A stretch of 64,000 bases of DNA, taken from positions 32,668,208 through 32,732,207 of the forward strand of contig CM046856.1 in assembly GCA_025617745.1 (NCBI GenBank), given 5' to 3'. Below, piece by piece: positions 13,345 through 25,628 of this stretch. Position numbers and translations under genes: made by a program. The stretch's first letter is position 1, and every line of letters starts with the position of its first letter. Origin of the DNA: Heliocidaris erythrogramma (lineage: Eukaryota > Echinodermata > Echinoidea > Camarodonta > Echinometridae). The notes beneath the pieces are model-generated. The model did no database searches. It worked only from the letters and a program-made list of their open reading frames with translations, and was not told where the DNA came from.

Positions 13345-14066
13345 GGAGCGGGAGAGAATGGATAATGGAAGTGTTGAAGGTGAATAAAAAAATTAAAGAG
13401 GGCAGAGTATAAGTATAGAAAAAGGTCTGACTCAGGGAAAGTGAGGAAAATATCGGGTATGCCTAATAATGTGAATTTCATCAGCACATGCATGGTGCGA
13501 AATGGCGCCTTATGGTGACTGCTGAGTGATGTGATTCCATTCGTACTACATGGCAGGGCGTCATGTCTTAAAATAGCTCTCGGTGTACTTGGCTTTGAAA
13601 GGTTGAACAAACCGAAATATGGCATATTGGATAAGCAAACGGCGCACCTATAGAAATGATGTATGACAGAAAGTGAGAGAGGGACGGAGAGAGAGAGAGA
13701 GAGAGAGAGAGTGGGGGGATGGGAGGGAAAAGATGTCGAGCTAGTAGTACAGACAAGTGGGGGTGGGGTGGGGTGGAGGAAGAGAGGGAGAGCGAGGGAG
13801 AGATAGAAACGATTATAGCTTGAGAGGGAGAGTAAGAGATAACCTGGCATGTGAGAGCAAAAGAGATACATTAACACAGAAGAGAGAGAGAAAGGGGGAG
13901 GGGAGAAAGATAATATAAACAGATTAAGAGATAAAGAGATAGAGAGAAGGTATGAGAGGGCGTTGAGAAAGGGAGGGAAACAGTGATGAGAGTGAGTACG
14001 AATGAGAGATATAAAGAAAGAAAGAAAGAAAGAAAGAGAGTAAAGGTAAGAGAGGTTATATAAAAT
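13201..14066. repeat. GA-rich microsatellite cluster
   Basis: GA runs at about 13208-13240, 13319-13342, 13685-13712 and 13882-14065 (including an AAAG block near 14014-14035) in purine-rich spacer. Long - strand frames rich in Ser/Leu/Pro are translations of this repeat. Confidence 0.85.
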
Positions 14067-14194
14067 AAGAGAGGGGGAGGGGTGACGAACATCCTAGATG
14101 TCGAGAAACTAGGGAGAAAGATAGAAATTGTGGAATGGAACAGAGAAATAGGTAGATGACGATGAAATTATGATCAAAGAGAGAAAAGGACGTA

Positions 14195-15855
14195 CAGTTA
14201 ACAACAAAATTATTCATACCCCTTGGAAAATTATAGTTTTTTGCATTTTTCCTAAAAATGAATGGTTAAATGAAGTTACTTGCACATCACTTGAATACAT
14301 TTAGTTATCATCTGCAAATGAATGCCGTTTCCGGTTTCACCTCATTTGCATAACAATAGAAAAGGTGAGTTATCCAAACTGGGCGATGTTCAAAATTATT
14401 CATACCCTTGGTGATTTATTGACTTTGTCAATCAGTATGAATCCGATCCTTGTGATTAATGCTTGTAATTCACTTTATTTTAATACACCGTCACAAGGCT
14501 TCCGGAGGGGTCTCTGCTGGGATATCAGGCCAGTACCTGTTCTCCAATGGCTCAATCTCCTTGAGGATGTGTCCACACATGCCTTCACCTGACCTTCAGG
14601 GAGTTCATTAGATTTTGTGTCCTACAGGTGATGCAGTTATCGACTTCATGATGACAGGACTATGATATTGAAATTTTCGGTCATTTATTCCATGCATTTT
14701 AATGAAAATTCTGTATCTACTTATGAAGCAAAGCACCATTCCTGAAGAGCCCTTCCCTTTTGCACTGCCTGTGGGAGGGTTCACCTTTATTCATTGGCCC
14801 CATTCTTAATCAGAGTGCTCAGGAAGGCCATGTTGGTGATATTAAAGTCATTGCATGACTCTAACGTCAGGTCACCATGAATAACAGTATGTAACCTTTG
14901 AGTACCATACACATCCCACATTGACTGTTACTGTATATCAATCTTCACATGGTATATTCTTTGTATCTTTGGTATGAAAGCTACAATCCTTGATATCAAA
15001 ATGAATGTAAACCAAATTTATACCATATGCCCTCCATGTTACCAGCTGCAGTGCACAAAATGCTACCACTTTGACAGTGCACTGGAACATAAAGATCAGT
15101 ATTTTAAGCTTCACTAGAGTACCCACTTGCAGGTGTCCATATCAAAAATGTGTCAATCAGTGTAACTGAATAAACTGATAAAATTGGCACCATCCAACCT
15201 TTAGACAACTACCATGGCCTCCCTAAACATTCTTAATAATAATGGAACAAAAGTATCAGGAAATACCTTCCCTTGACAGTGCAACAGTGAATGCCTCTAG
15301 GGAAGTCTCTCCAGGAAGAGTGCTTTGTTTCAACTTAGATACAGAATTGTCATCAGAATGTAAGGAATATTAACGAAAATATCAATATCATATCCTCATG
15401 ACGTCTAAAACTACACCACCTGCAAACACAAAATCTGCTTTAAATCCATCGAATCCCCTGAAGACCAGGTGATGGCATGTGTGGACAACATCCTCAAGGA
15501 GATTGGGCCATTGGAGACCAGGTATTGGCCTGATATCTCAGTAGAGACCTCCAGAAGCATCGTGACAGTGTGAAGAAAGTGTTACGAGCATTAATCACAA
15601 GGACTGGATTCATACTGATTGACAAAGTCAATAGATCACCAAGGGTATGAATAATTATGAACATCACCCAGTTTGGATAATTCACCTTTTCTATTGTTAT
15701 GCAAATGAGGTGAAACCAGAAACAGCATTAATTTGCAGATGATAACTAAATGTATTCAAGTGATGTGCAATTAAATTCAGTTAACCATTCATTTTTAGGA
15801 AAAATGCAAAAAACTAGAATTTTCCAAGGGGTATGAATAATTTTGTTGTTAACTG
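14195..15855. mobile_element. TA-flanked 1.66 kb element with very long (~400-570 bp) terminal inverted repeats
   Basis: The left end CAGTTAACAACAAAATTATT and its inverted copy at the right end are both flanked by TA (14193-14194, 15856-15857), as in Tc1/mariner-type insertion. The arms remain alignable through TGCATTTTTCCTAAAAATG, TCACCTCATTTGCATAACAA and GGATGTGTCCACACATGCC, to about 14600. They then continue with gaps to about 14770 against about 15290. The centre (about 14770-15290) shows no transposase frame. The element looks non-autonomous. Confidence 0.85.
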
Positions 15856-15857
15856 TA

Positions 15858-16734
15858 TATGATGTATAATTATAACGAGAGTGAAAAGGAGAGATGTAGA
15901 AATAGAGTGTGTATACTCCATGGAATACGATCAATAAGAGATTATTATGAAGACGAAATTTAAAAAAAAGGTGATGTGAGATTGAGAACGAGAAGAAAAC
16001 CCAGAAAGAATTTAGGTAACTGAAAATAAACAGAGAGATGGAAATTTATGGAGATAACGTATAAGAAATGAAGAAAGAGAGAAAGAGAAGCCAGCTAAAG
16101 AAAAGGAGAGACGGAAAGAGAGATATAAAGAACTGGATGAAGTTACTAAGGAAACAGAAATTAAGCATATTCAGAGATGACTAATTTTCTTTCTTTTTCT
16201 AATATTAAGGATGCTAAAAGCAAATGTACAAAGACATACAAAGTAATGATCGATTGCCAGTCGTGGCTTTTCTCGCAACGCTCATAATTATGCCAATATT
16301 TGCATGAAAGTGGGCAAAGTCACGGAGAGTACCTTAATGCACACGGGCGATAGAACTCTTAGCCCAAACTTCCATTTCTTTTTCATTTGTATTTACCCAA
16401 CATGGTCCTACAATCGCCTACATACATAATATCCGCAGTGCTGAAGTATTGAAAGGAGGGGGGGGGGGGGGGGTGGGGGGGATCGTACCTAAAACATTTC
16501 TGAATCGATATTTTTTGACAAATTTAATGAAACATTACGTAATTTGAGCTCTAAGAGAAGAGATCTTTATTCAAATAAATCACGGATCTAAGCATAAAGT
16601 TATCATTTTATTAATGTACATGGTATCCGATACATGTCAGTCATGAAACAACGAAAGTCGGTAAAAAAAAAAGATGATAGAGGACAGTGAGAGGAAACAA
16701 AATGATAGAGGACATTGAGAGAAAGGGGGAAAGA
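15858..16734. other. No gene seen
   Basis: Purine-rich then AT-rich sequence, with a G tract at about 16458-16480 broken by one T. Confidence 0.5.
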
Positions 16735-16830
16735 GAGAGGGAGAAACAGGCAGACAGAGACACATAAAGGAGAGAGAGAGAGAGAGAGTTAATGAAAAGA
16801 GACAAAAATAGAGAATCACGGAGAGAGAAG
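16735..16830. repeat. GA microsatellite
   Basis: GA runs, longest at about 16770-16788. Confidence 0.85.
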
Positions 16831-17267
16831 GGTTGGTAGGCAGGGATGTAAATGTATAGGGGTCAAATTAAAAAAATCGGACATCTTAAAAATATAAAAT
16901 TCTTGACTAGTTTAGAAAAGATTTCGCAGATTTTGTTCTTGAGTTTGTTGAATAACTTTCCAGTAAACTCAAATTTACAAAAGCTATCTTGTAAATATAC
17001 ATTATTATTTAGCTGTAACTTGTTGATGATTTTCATTGTGATTTTTAGTCATACAGTTTGTTAAGGCAGTTTACATGGTAATGCCTTTATCGTCTTATTT
17101 AAAAGAGCAAATCAAATCTGACGTTTTATCGACTGAATAAGGTCAAACTAATTTGTATCCTATTTGCTTTCATTTGATTGAATGTGTTACAGTTTCCAGC
17201 TAAATTTATTTAAGTGTATATCATTGTCTACTACTGTAATTATGATAACATTCTTGCTGTCTGATAA

Positions 17268-17415
17268 TGATCATGATGATGATAATGATAATGATACTAC
17301 TAATAATAGTAACAACAACAACAACAATACTACTACTAATAAAAGTAATAATAATAGTAATAATAATGATAACAATGATGATAATAATAATTATGATATA
17401 ATAATGATGATAGCT
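17268..17415. repeat. GAT/AAT imperfect trinucleotide repeat
   Basis: GATAATGATAATGATACT, then AACAACAACAAC and AATAATAAT words. The Asn-rich frame over it is an artefact. Confidence 0.9.
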
Positions 17416-17439
17416 AATATACTGCGCATATATCCATTG

Positions 17440-17670
17440 TCTGGGATGCTCAGTGCCGGTCCTTATAAAATATAGCCATCCTTCCCTAAGCCCAAGGCCC
17501 TGAAGGCATTCAAGGAGTAACTTCCTGTCAGGTTCCCATTTAAGATTTTAAATGAATGATTTATCAAATGAAATTAATAACGTGCCACGGACTCAAACCA
17601 CGAACCATTTGAACTACAGTGAGTGGACTGACTTATCAACCTATCCACTTGACCATCATGACATTTCTAA
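17440..17670 (-). mobile_element. Strongly decayed SINE copy
   Basis: The segment CGTGCCACGGACTCAAACC, then CCACTTGACCATCATGACA, resembles the tRNA-like head (CGCCGTGGCGGGATTCGAACC ... CCACTAGACCACGACACC) of the SINE at 23345-23643. A GATAAT-type microsatellite on the left matches the usual tail side. A short spurious frame across it is not considered a gene. Confidence 0.45.
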
Positions 17671-20600
17671 ACTGAAATCAACTGAAATCGGACTGGAACA
17701 TATTGATTTATCACTAAAAACACAAGCAACGCCTATCTTTTACAAACCCTTTTCTTTTTGCTTGTTTTTGTTTTGGTATCTCGTCTTCCCAATCAGTTTT
17801 CAGCTGCGATTAGGTTAAAACAATAACTTTGCATAAGATGATGTATATTCGAAGCAGCATCATACGACGCGAATGGAAATCGCTAACTGATACAGAGGAC
17901 AAAGTCCAAATTAATATGTCACCAATAAAATTATTTCAATGTGCGCTCCAGTCCTCACCATCGTCGTCCCATATCTCATACGTACATGTATACGTACATG
18001 ACATTCCGCAGACGTATGAATAGTTGTGATTAAACCAAGACGTACAATCGTTTTCTCTCAGTAAAGCGCTGGACTTGCATGACTGGATTTTATTGTGTAC
18101 ATCTCATTTCCAGGATCTATTTGTTCCATTTATAAGTGAATCTACCATACAATTGTAAGTACATTGTATACAATTTACCATTGCTCTTTTTTTTGTACGT
18201 ACTTTTATAAATTAATTTTATGAATACACATGCTGTTAATAAACGCGATGCCATAAATTTTTTTCTTCATGTTTATTACCCAATAGCTATCGTAATAAAT
18301 CAATACCTATAATATAGTTTTAAGCAAAATTATTTTGTGTACATTTGAATTATAATTGTTCAAAACCACTTTGAAATAATAATTTTAATGTCAGAGAATC
18401 TGCGAACCATATAATATATATTGGCATTAGAGTACAAAGTATTTTAATGAATGTATACTAATAACGTAATAATCTTGTAAAAGCGCAAGGCTATTCATAA
18501 TTAGAAAGAAACAATGAAACACAGACTGCAAGAAAATTCAATTTTTTTGCTTCACAACTTAATTATATAATATAAAAATGTATTTCTGGTGAACATTAAA
18601 AAATGCACCAGTGACGTATGTGAAATCATTCACACAAAACTGGCTCCCTTTACATCTGTTTTTTTTAAATATATTTTTTCAAATTATTATTATTATTTAT
18701 TCGGCAAAGTTAATAATCAAGAAATCAGTGAATACATGTACAAAACAACAGTAGATTTAGAATATTTGTTTATGTCTATGTCTGTTTATTGTAACACACG
18801 TATTTGTGACAGATAATGCCACTAAAATCAGTACCCATGTGTGTAGGAAAGGGGGGGGGGGTGAACCCCAAAGAATTTTGAAACTGCTAGTATCTAAACA
18901 TGCGTCACCTCATGTTCTGACAGTGAGATGGGGGAGGGGGGGGGGGCATGGGTGGTCAGTGTCCATTTGAAATCCAATCTCGCATACCTTAAGTTTGTGT
19001 GAATGCTGTCTGTTTTTCAGCAGGTAATCATACGACTTGGCGCAAATGAGTTTTGGCTATCTTTCAAACCATGCCTGTTTCAAACAATGACTGTTGTGCA
19101 CTCAACCGTAACAGCAACATTGAAACAATGTTACCAAACAACAAAGGAATATGTACTCTATCCACACATGCTAAATAAATGCTCTGTTAATCCCATATTT
19201 TTAAAACAATACTCAATTAAAAAAGTGTAACATTTTTTTTCTGACTCACACTGTAAGATTGTGTTTTGTCACCCTCTCACATTTTAGACCCAAAAGGCAC
19301 TTGCAAAATGTGATATTTTTTTGTTGCCTTAGTAAGTAAACACCTAAAAAATGAGTACATATTTTGGGGTGTGCTTTTCAAAAGTTTTTTGGACTTGTCC
19401 CCCCCCCCCCCCTCTTTTTTGTTGTTGTTTGTTTACACAATCCGTGATTCGCCGCTGTCTTATATAATTGACCAGTACTATTGGTCACATGTCCATACCT
19501 TGTTTTTATGAACATGTTTGTATTATGTTCCTCATGAGTTAGGTTTCTCATAATATCATATATTTGTAATTATATTGTAAAATTGCCTTTACAAATATGT
19601 AATTATTTCATTTCAAAATTCTTTCAGCCCATTTCATAGACCACTTTTATCAATCAATCAATCAATCGTTAACTGAAATATTATATCACATGAATATTAA
19701 TGCAAATATAGAGTTATTTTCATCTTTTCTCTGGACGTAACCTCAAACATAATAACTTCAGAGGCTAAAAAATAATTTCATATATACTAAACCAGCGGCG
19801 AATTCAAATTTTGATGAACAGGGAAGGGTTTCCTCCCCGGACCGAGAGGGGCTTAATTAATTTCGGCACCATCGCGTGCAATTTGCTTTGGTTTTTTTGT
19901 TCTGCCTTCAAAAGGGGAATGAGGCGTATACTGTCTCCGTGCTATAATGTGTGCGTCGATGAAGATAATGAGCGAAATATGCTGACTAATCCTTAAAATG
20001 ATAATAGACGTACCACCAACTACAGAGACAAATGGTGAAATTTTGAACTTTGAAACTGAGTAGATTTTGATTAATTTTTTTTTCTTCAATCAATTAATAC
20101 ATGCGTTTATTCTGACAAACCGTATCATTTAGAATATGGACTAAATTACATCTGGGCCCTGTCTGATAAGGAGTTGCGATTAATCCGAATTAATCATAAG
20201 TCCTCCTAATTTACAGTCTCCTTTCTCAATAATTATGTACAAAGTTTTGAGTGATATCAATATCAAATCAAGTTGCAATCAACAGCAACTCTAAATTTAT
20301 AAGAAAGGGGCTAGAACGAGTAAATTTCCCCCGAACTATGACTGTGCTCTATAGGTAACAGATAACTTTAGCCATCGTCATTATATAGGGACTATTTATC
20401 CTTATGATAAATAGTTATTATTTATCCTAGGCTAAACATTAGCCTAATGTTTATAATGATTATAATATTCTGGATGTATGCAGAGCGTAATCAATCCACG
20501 ATGTCTCTGAGAGCTCAAAAGATATTTTATCTGAATTAAAAAAAAACAGTATATACAATATTATTGTGCTAACCAACATTTCGTATGAAAAAAATAATTT

Positions 20601-21046
20601 GACGTGTAGCTTTGGTAATTCTGTACACTTTCTGTACACAAGCATAGACTCACCCTGCGCAATATTACACAAACATATATTTTAAAGAATTGGTTAATAT
20701 TTCGGTTAGCTATTAATATTGACGTTGGTAAATATTCATTCTTGAGTTATGGGTGTAATTGACCTTCGAACTGCAATATGGGCTCACCTATTTGATTAAA
20801 ATACATTCACGCAAGCACTCAATAGAAATTATGAATATTCATTCAGTGATGGAATCCAATGACCACCCCCCAAGGCCGCCCAGCCAATAACAGCGGGCTT
20901 AGTTATCACTAAATCGTCCAGGTCAAAGGATAAAGAAAACACTGATGAATATGATGATTGATGCTATTTACATTATAACAATAATTATTATTATAGCTTA
21001 TATTATTATATGCTGATCGTGCAGTCAAACCTTAATACCTATACTA
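17671..21046. other. No gene seen
   Basis: AT-rich with several G/C tracts (about 18850, 18936, 19400). Frames at 18589-18816 and 19003-19230 have no domain content or splice context. Confidence 0.5.
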
Positions 21047-21262
21047 GAGTCAGGGACGGATCCAGGATTTTGTATAAGGGGGGGGGGGGGGCACACAAAT
21101 GCAGGTTTGTCAACTTTTGGAAAAGGTAGACCCATATTAATTTTGTTTGGTCTTGCCAGCTCTCGAAAAGTCGCTCGGGGGGGGGGGGGGTTATGGGGTC
21201 CACTTTCCCTCCATAATTCTCTGACAAGCAAAAAAAAGAACTAAAAAAAAAAAAACTAACCA
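21047..21262 (-). repeat. Dispersed repeat with poly-G blocks and GGGAATTAYGGAGG-type core
   Basis: G runs at about 21078 and 21177 flank TTGCCAGCTCTCGAAAAG. They are followed by CTCCATAATTCTCTGACAAG, the reverse complement of the core in the copies at 29098-29345 (GTCAGAGAATTATGGAGG) and 52512-52770 (GTCAGGGAATTACGGAGG). Short opposing frames here come from the repeat. Confidence 0.7.
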
Positions 21263-22020
21263 AAAAAAACCCCTCTTACAAGCAGAAGATTCTAAGAAAA
21301 TGAATTTGTCTTTCATACCCGTGGGTTTATGCATGATTGGACCGTTGGATGTGTTTTATGTCTAGGTCAATATTCCCGAAGCATTTATAATACCAAAAAT
21401 CAATACAAAATCAGTGCCTACGTGCACTTGTGCTCATGATCGTTATAGGCTAAACTTTGATATTATTAAACATCAATAAATAGAATAGAGAAAAACTTTT
21501 TTCATCGTATCTGAATATAAACACACAAAAAAGTAACCCCCCCCCCCCTTAATCAAAATGGCGTAACTTTTTAACGAAAAAGATTTTGAGCAAAATAACT
21601 TGGCAGGAGTGTTCGTACACTTTTTGACCAACTTTTCTGTGAAAATGAGATTGATCCACTGAGTCATGCATGAGTGAGCAAACATTAAATGCAAAATTGT
21701 CACTTTTCAAAAGCCACAAGGGTCATTTTAGGGATTATGTGAAACGACAATTTGATTTTGATTTTAGAGGGGGAGTTACTTTTTTTGTTGTGTTTAGAAA
21801 AAAGGAAGGCTATAGCGTGGTTGTCGAATTACCTGAATTTCTTCCCTGGGCAACCATCCGGAATTTTATCATGTAAAAAAAAAAAGATTTGCCCAGCATG
21901 ATTGTACGTAAAGTTGGGTCCAAAAGTTTACATAACACAACTGGTAGAAAAACAAAATCCATTTTCACAACTTCAATCATTCCTGCAAACTTTTCTCCTC
22001 AGGAGGACAGGCACGTTTAA
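21263..22020. other. No gene seen
   Basis: AT-rich with a C run near 21538. Frames at 21473-21703 (-) and 21670-21876 (+) overlap each other and show no recognisable domain. Confidence 0.5.
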
Positions 22021-22154
22021 CGGGGTCCGCTCCCTATTCATAAGGACCGCTATTCATAGAAAACCGCTATTCATTTAACACGCGTTATGAATAGTGGTCC
22101 TTAAGAACGGAGGTCCTTATGAATAGCGGTCTTTATGACTATCGAGGTTACCCC
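22021..22154. mobile_element. Palindromic MITE (family of 49571-49988)
   Basis: CGGGGTCCGCTCCCTATTC on the left and CTATCGAGGTTACCCC on the right bracket internal repeats of CCGCTATTCAT and its complement ATGAATAGCGG around ACACGCGTTATG. About 134 bp, strongly self-complementary. Confidence 0.75.
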
Positions 22155-22839
22155 AGTTTAACATAGTTTCTGCTTAGTGAGTATAGTAATATCACTCTGA
22201 GACATTATACACGAGTCCAAATATAAGAATTAATAAATTTGAGGAAATGTGAGATAAACTGTTTCTCTCCCAGTTTAACGTAAACTTTTGGGCCCAACTG
22301 TATGTGTCCGACCAAATTTTGGGCAACTATTTTTTTGGCCAACTCGCCTAATTTTGGCTGAACTTATAGTAATTGGAGATGAAATGTTACTGGGCAAAGC
22401 ATTGTATACCCAATTTGGGCACAAAGTTGTCCGAAAGTTAGTCGAACACCTGATTTACTTCATGTTGGGCAATTTTGTACCCAACATTTTTGATAGTGCA
22501 TCGAACTTGTGTTTTTTTTTTTTTTTTTTTTTATTTATCCGGATCATTATGAGGCCTGATAATGTATCGACAAAAAAGGGGACGAGATAGATATAAACCG
22601 AGATAATGAATTTATGAACAGAAACATGGGCAAATTATGCAGATGAGATATTTTTTACGTTACTGATCGAGTCAACCATCAAGATTCGTATGGACTCATG
22701 TCTGTAAAGTTGGTGAACATGAAGCGTTAACAATAAAAACAAATGCGACTCACCATCCCCTCGCCCCCTCCTCTAACCTGCCATAAAATCTAACAAAAAC
22801 GACAATACCTACACAAACGCAGTACGCTGCAAACTAAAC
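22155..22839. other. No gene seen
   Basis: Contains a T run at about 22513-22532. The 100-codon frame at 22288-22590 crosses that run and is not supported. The sequence just before 22840 may be remnants of the retrotransposon's 5' part. Confidence 0.4.
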
Positions 22840-25503
22840 AGAATAAGCAACCATGGATTACTCAAGGCATAATAAAATCGATTTTACTCGAAACAGATTA
22901 TATAAAATATCACTTAAATCACCTACACAAGAACATCAAAAAATACAAAACCTATCGTAATAAGCTAACATCTGTTATCCGTCTAGCGCGGAAATCATAT
23001 TTTTCAAACAAAATCGAAAGCAATAAAGATAAGCAAAGTTTATGGCGTACAATAAATGAAATTTTAGGCAAAAAGAAAGAAAATCCAAATCAAGACTTTG
23101 AAGAAAATGGACGACAACTTAAAGACCCAACTGAAGTTGCTAATGCGTTCAATAATTATTTTACTAATATTGGTCCTACCTTAGCATCAAAAATAGTTAC
23201 AAACGAAAATGATTTTTCCAAATACTTAACAAATTACGCTAACCATTCTTTATTTTTAAGCCCAACTAATTATTACGAGATAATAGAAATTGTTAGATCA
23301 TTAAGATCCACCAAATCTTGTGGTCATGATGGATTAAGTGTATAATAATAATAATAATAATAATAATATGTTCCATTTATATAGCGCAGCTACTATATGA
23401 ATATACTCTACTGCGCTTAATACAAAGTATCACATTATTACCCCGGCTTTAGCCGAGCTGCCGTGATAGGCGCTAAAGCATTTCAAGGAATTTCTTCCTA
23501 CCGGGTACCCATTTACTTCACCTGGGTGGAGAGTGGCAAATGTAGATGAATGTCTTGCCAAAGGACATTAGCGCCGTGGCGGGATTCGAACCGCGAACCA
23601 TGTGAGTCACAGTCCGGTGAAGTATCCACTAGACCACGACACCTCTACATTTTAAAGAAAATAATTCACCCCATAGCTTCCCCGCTATCACACATATTCA
23701 ATCTTTCTCTTTGTCAGGGGATTTTTCCGGAAGCACTTAAACTTGCCAAAATAATTCCCATATATAAAAAAGATGACCCTTGTCAAATCACCAACTACCG
23801 ACCTATCTCTTTATTACCAAGTATTTCGAAAATTTTAGAAAAAATAGTTTATAAACGATTATATTCCTTTTTGAATGCTAATAATCTGCTTAATCATTAT
23901 CAGTATGGTTTTAGACAAAATCACTCAACTGATTACGCAATATTGCAATTATATGACAAAATAACAAATTCTCTCTCTAAAAAGGAGCACACTGTTGGGG
24001 TTTTTATGGATTTGTCGAAGGCTTTCGACACTATGGACCATCGTATATTACTTTATAAATTAAGGATGTATGGGATCAGAGGAGTTGTTTTCTCCTGGTT
24101 TGAAAACTACCTGAAAAATAGACGTCAATATGTTTCTTTTGAATCAAAATCATCTCGCATTAGTACAGTGAAATGTGGAGTACCACAGGGATCAATCTTA
24201 GGCCCCCTATTGTTTTTGATTTATATGAATGATATAGTAAACGCATCCCCACTTTTAACTTATGTTTTGTTTGCAGATGACACTAATATATTCTTTTCAC
24301 ACAAAAACTTAAACACACTTACCACAACACTAAACTTTAACACTAAACCTTGAATTAAAAAAATTATCGATATGGTTCAAATTAAATAAATATCTTTGAA
24401 TATCAACAAAACTAACTTCATGTATTTTAAACACTTTCACTCTAAACAGGCAATTGAAGATAACATTTTCATAGATGACCTGCCTATCATTGAAAAGCAA
24501 GAAACGAAATTCTTAGGCATATTGATAGATTCAAATATTACTTGGAATTGTCACATTAATAATATATGCATGTTAGTATCTAGAGGTATAGGAATTTTAC
24601 ACAAACTGAAATATTATCTTTCACAAAAATCATTATTCATGCTTTATAATTCTTTTGTCTTATCGCATATATCCTACTGTAACATAGTATGGGAAAAAGT
24701 AATACGACGCTAATAAAAACAATTTTACGCCTCCAAAAGAAAGCACTGCGTATCTGCACTCATTCACGTTTTATAGCCCATAGGGATCCTATTTTCTACA
24801 AATTGAAGACCTTGAAAATTCCTGATATTCATACTTTTCAAACTGCAATATTTATGTACAAATTTTCTGCAAACACTATACCACAGTTTTTTCGAAATAT
24901 GTTTATGTACAATAAAGACCTACATACTTATCCTACACGCCATTCATCCGATCTCCACTTAACAAATCTTATATTACTCCTAGCACATAAAACGATAACA
25001 CACCACGGCCCAGATGTATGGAATGATTTACCTGACAATATTAAACACTCCTCATCGCTTTGTTCTTTTAAAGCTTCGCTTAAAAAATATCTCCTTTCTA
25101 AATATTCATAATTCCCGCATTTTCACTCACACACGTGCACTCACTCGCATTTCACCTAAAAAAAATGATATTCCGTAGAACACGTTGTTTCTCTTTGTGA
25201 CATCCCTTTCTGCAGACTCCAACTGGTGTCATGTTACTACTTTCTCCTGGCTGTTATCGCTTCAAGCTACTTAGCTTATGATGGCTGGCCCCTGCATTCA
25301 CTTAATTTCGATATATCATTATATTTCAAGTTTTAAGATTTCAGAATATATTTGTATATATATATTTTTGTTTTCATTCCAGTTTAAGTATATTAACTGT
25401 CGCAATTCTTGTTTATCAATCGCCTTATAAATTGTATGATAACGACAAAAAATGTTAATACTTGTTTCATCAATAAATGCAGAAACAACTGCAAAAAAAA
25501 AAT
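22840..25503 (+). mobile_element. Non-LTR retrotransposon, RT-encoding, truncated and frame-broken
   Basis: A broken pol-like frame reads rightward. The upstream part (about 22840-23344) ends with SLRSTKSCGHDGLS. The reverse transcriptase core (about 23650-24350) includes YRPISLLPSISKILEK, MDLSKAFDTMDHRILL, GVPQGSILGPLLFLIYMND and the catalytic FADDTN box. The C-terminal region (24396-25111) has FLGILIDSNITWN and WNDLPDNIKHSSS. Frames shift near 24340-24395 and 24700, and a SINE interrupts the RT. A 3' untranslated tail ends with AATAAA near 25472 and an A-run at about 25492-25502, consistent with target-primed insertion. No endonuclease domain is visible upstream, so the copy is 5' truncated. 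It belongs to the CR1/L2/Jockey-like side of the LINEs; the clade is not resolved. Confidence 0.9.
23345..23643 (-). mobile_element. tRNA-headed SINE inserted in the reverse transcriptase frame
   Basis: Read on the - strand it begins with a tRNA-like head (GTGGTCTAGTGGATACTTC as box A side, GGTTCGAATCCCGCCACGG as box B). The body contains CTTTGGCAAGACATTCATC, CTCTCCACCCAGGTGAAG and GGGTACCCGGTAGG, and it ends in an ATT microsatellite (+ strand AAT repeats at 23345-23367). It splits the retrotransposon frame between GHDGLS and LKKIIHPIASP, so it inserted later. The same body recurs at 9950-10215 and 55592-55812. Confidence 0.85.
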
Positions 25504-25628
25504 GCATTGTCTTAACTATCGGACAATACTCTTTAAAAACTTTAGGGCTAAATCAACATTGGACAGAGTTTAATTTCACAATGGCACAGTTAAACGTTTA
25601 TAAAAATATTGGATGTAACGTTAATATA

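Noticed and set aside
13293-14092. Long - strand frames rich in Ser, Leu and Pro
   Set aside because: They read through GA microsatellites on the opposite strand.
17182-17475. Asn/Asp-rich 97-codon frame
   Set aside because: Product of a GAT/AAT repeat.
22288-22590. 100-codon frame as a gene
   Set aside because: It crosses a 20-base T run and matches no domain.
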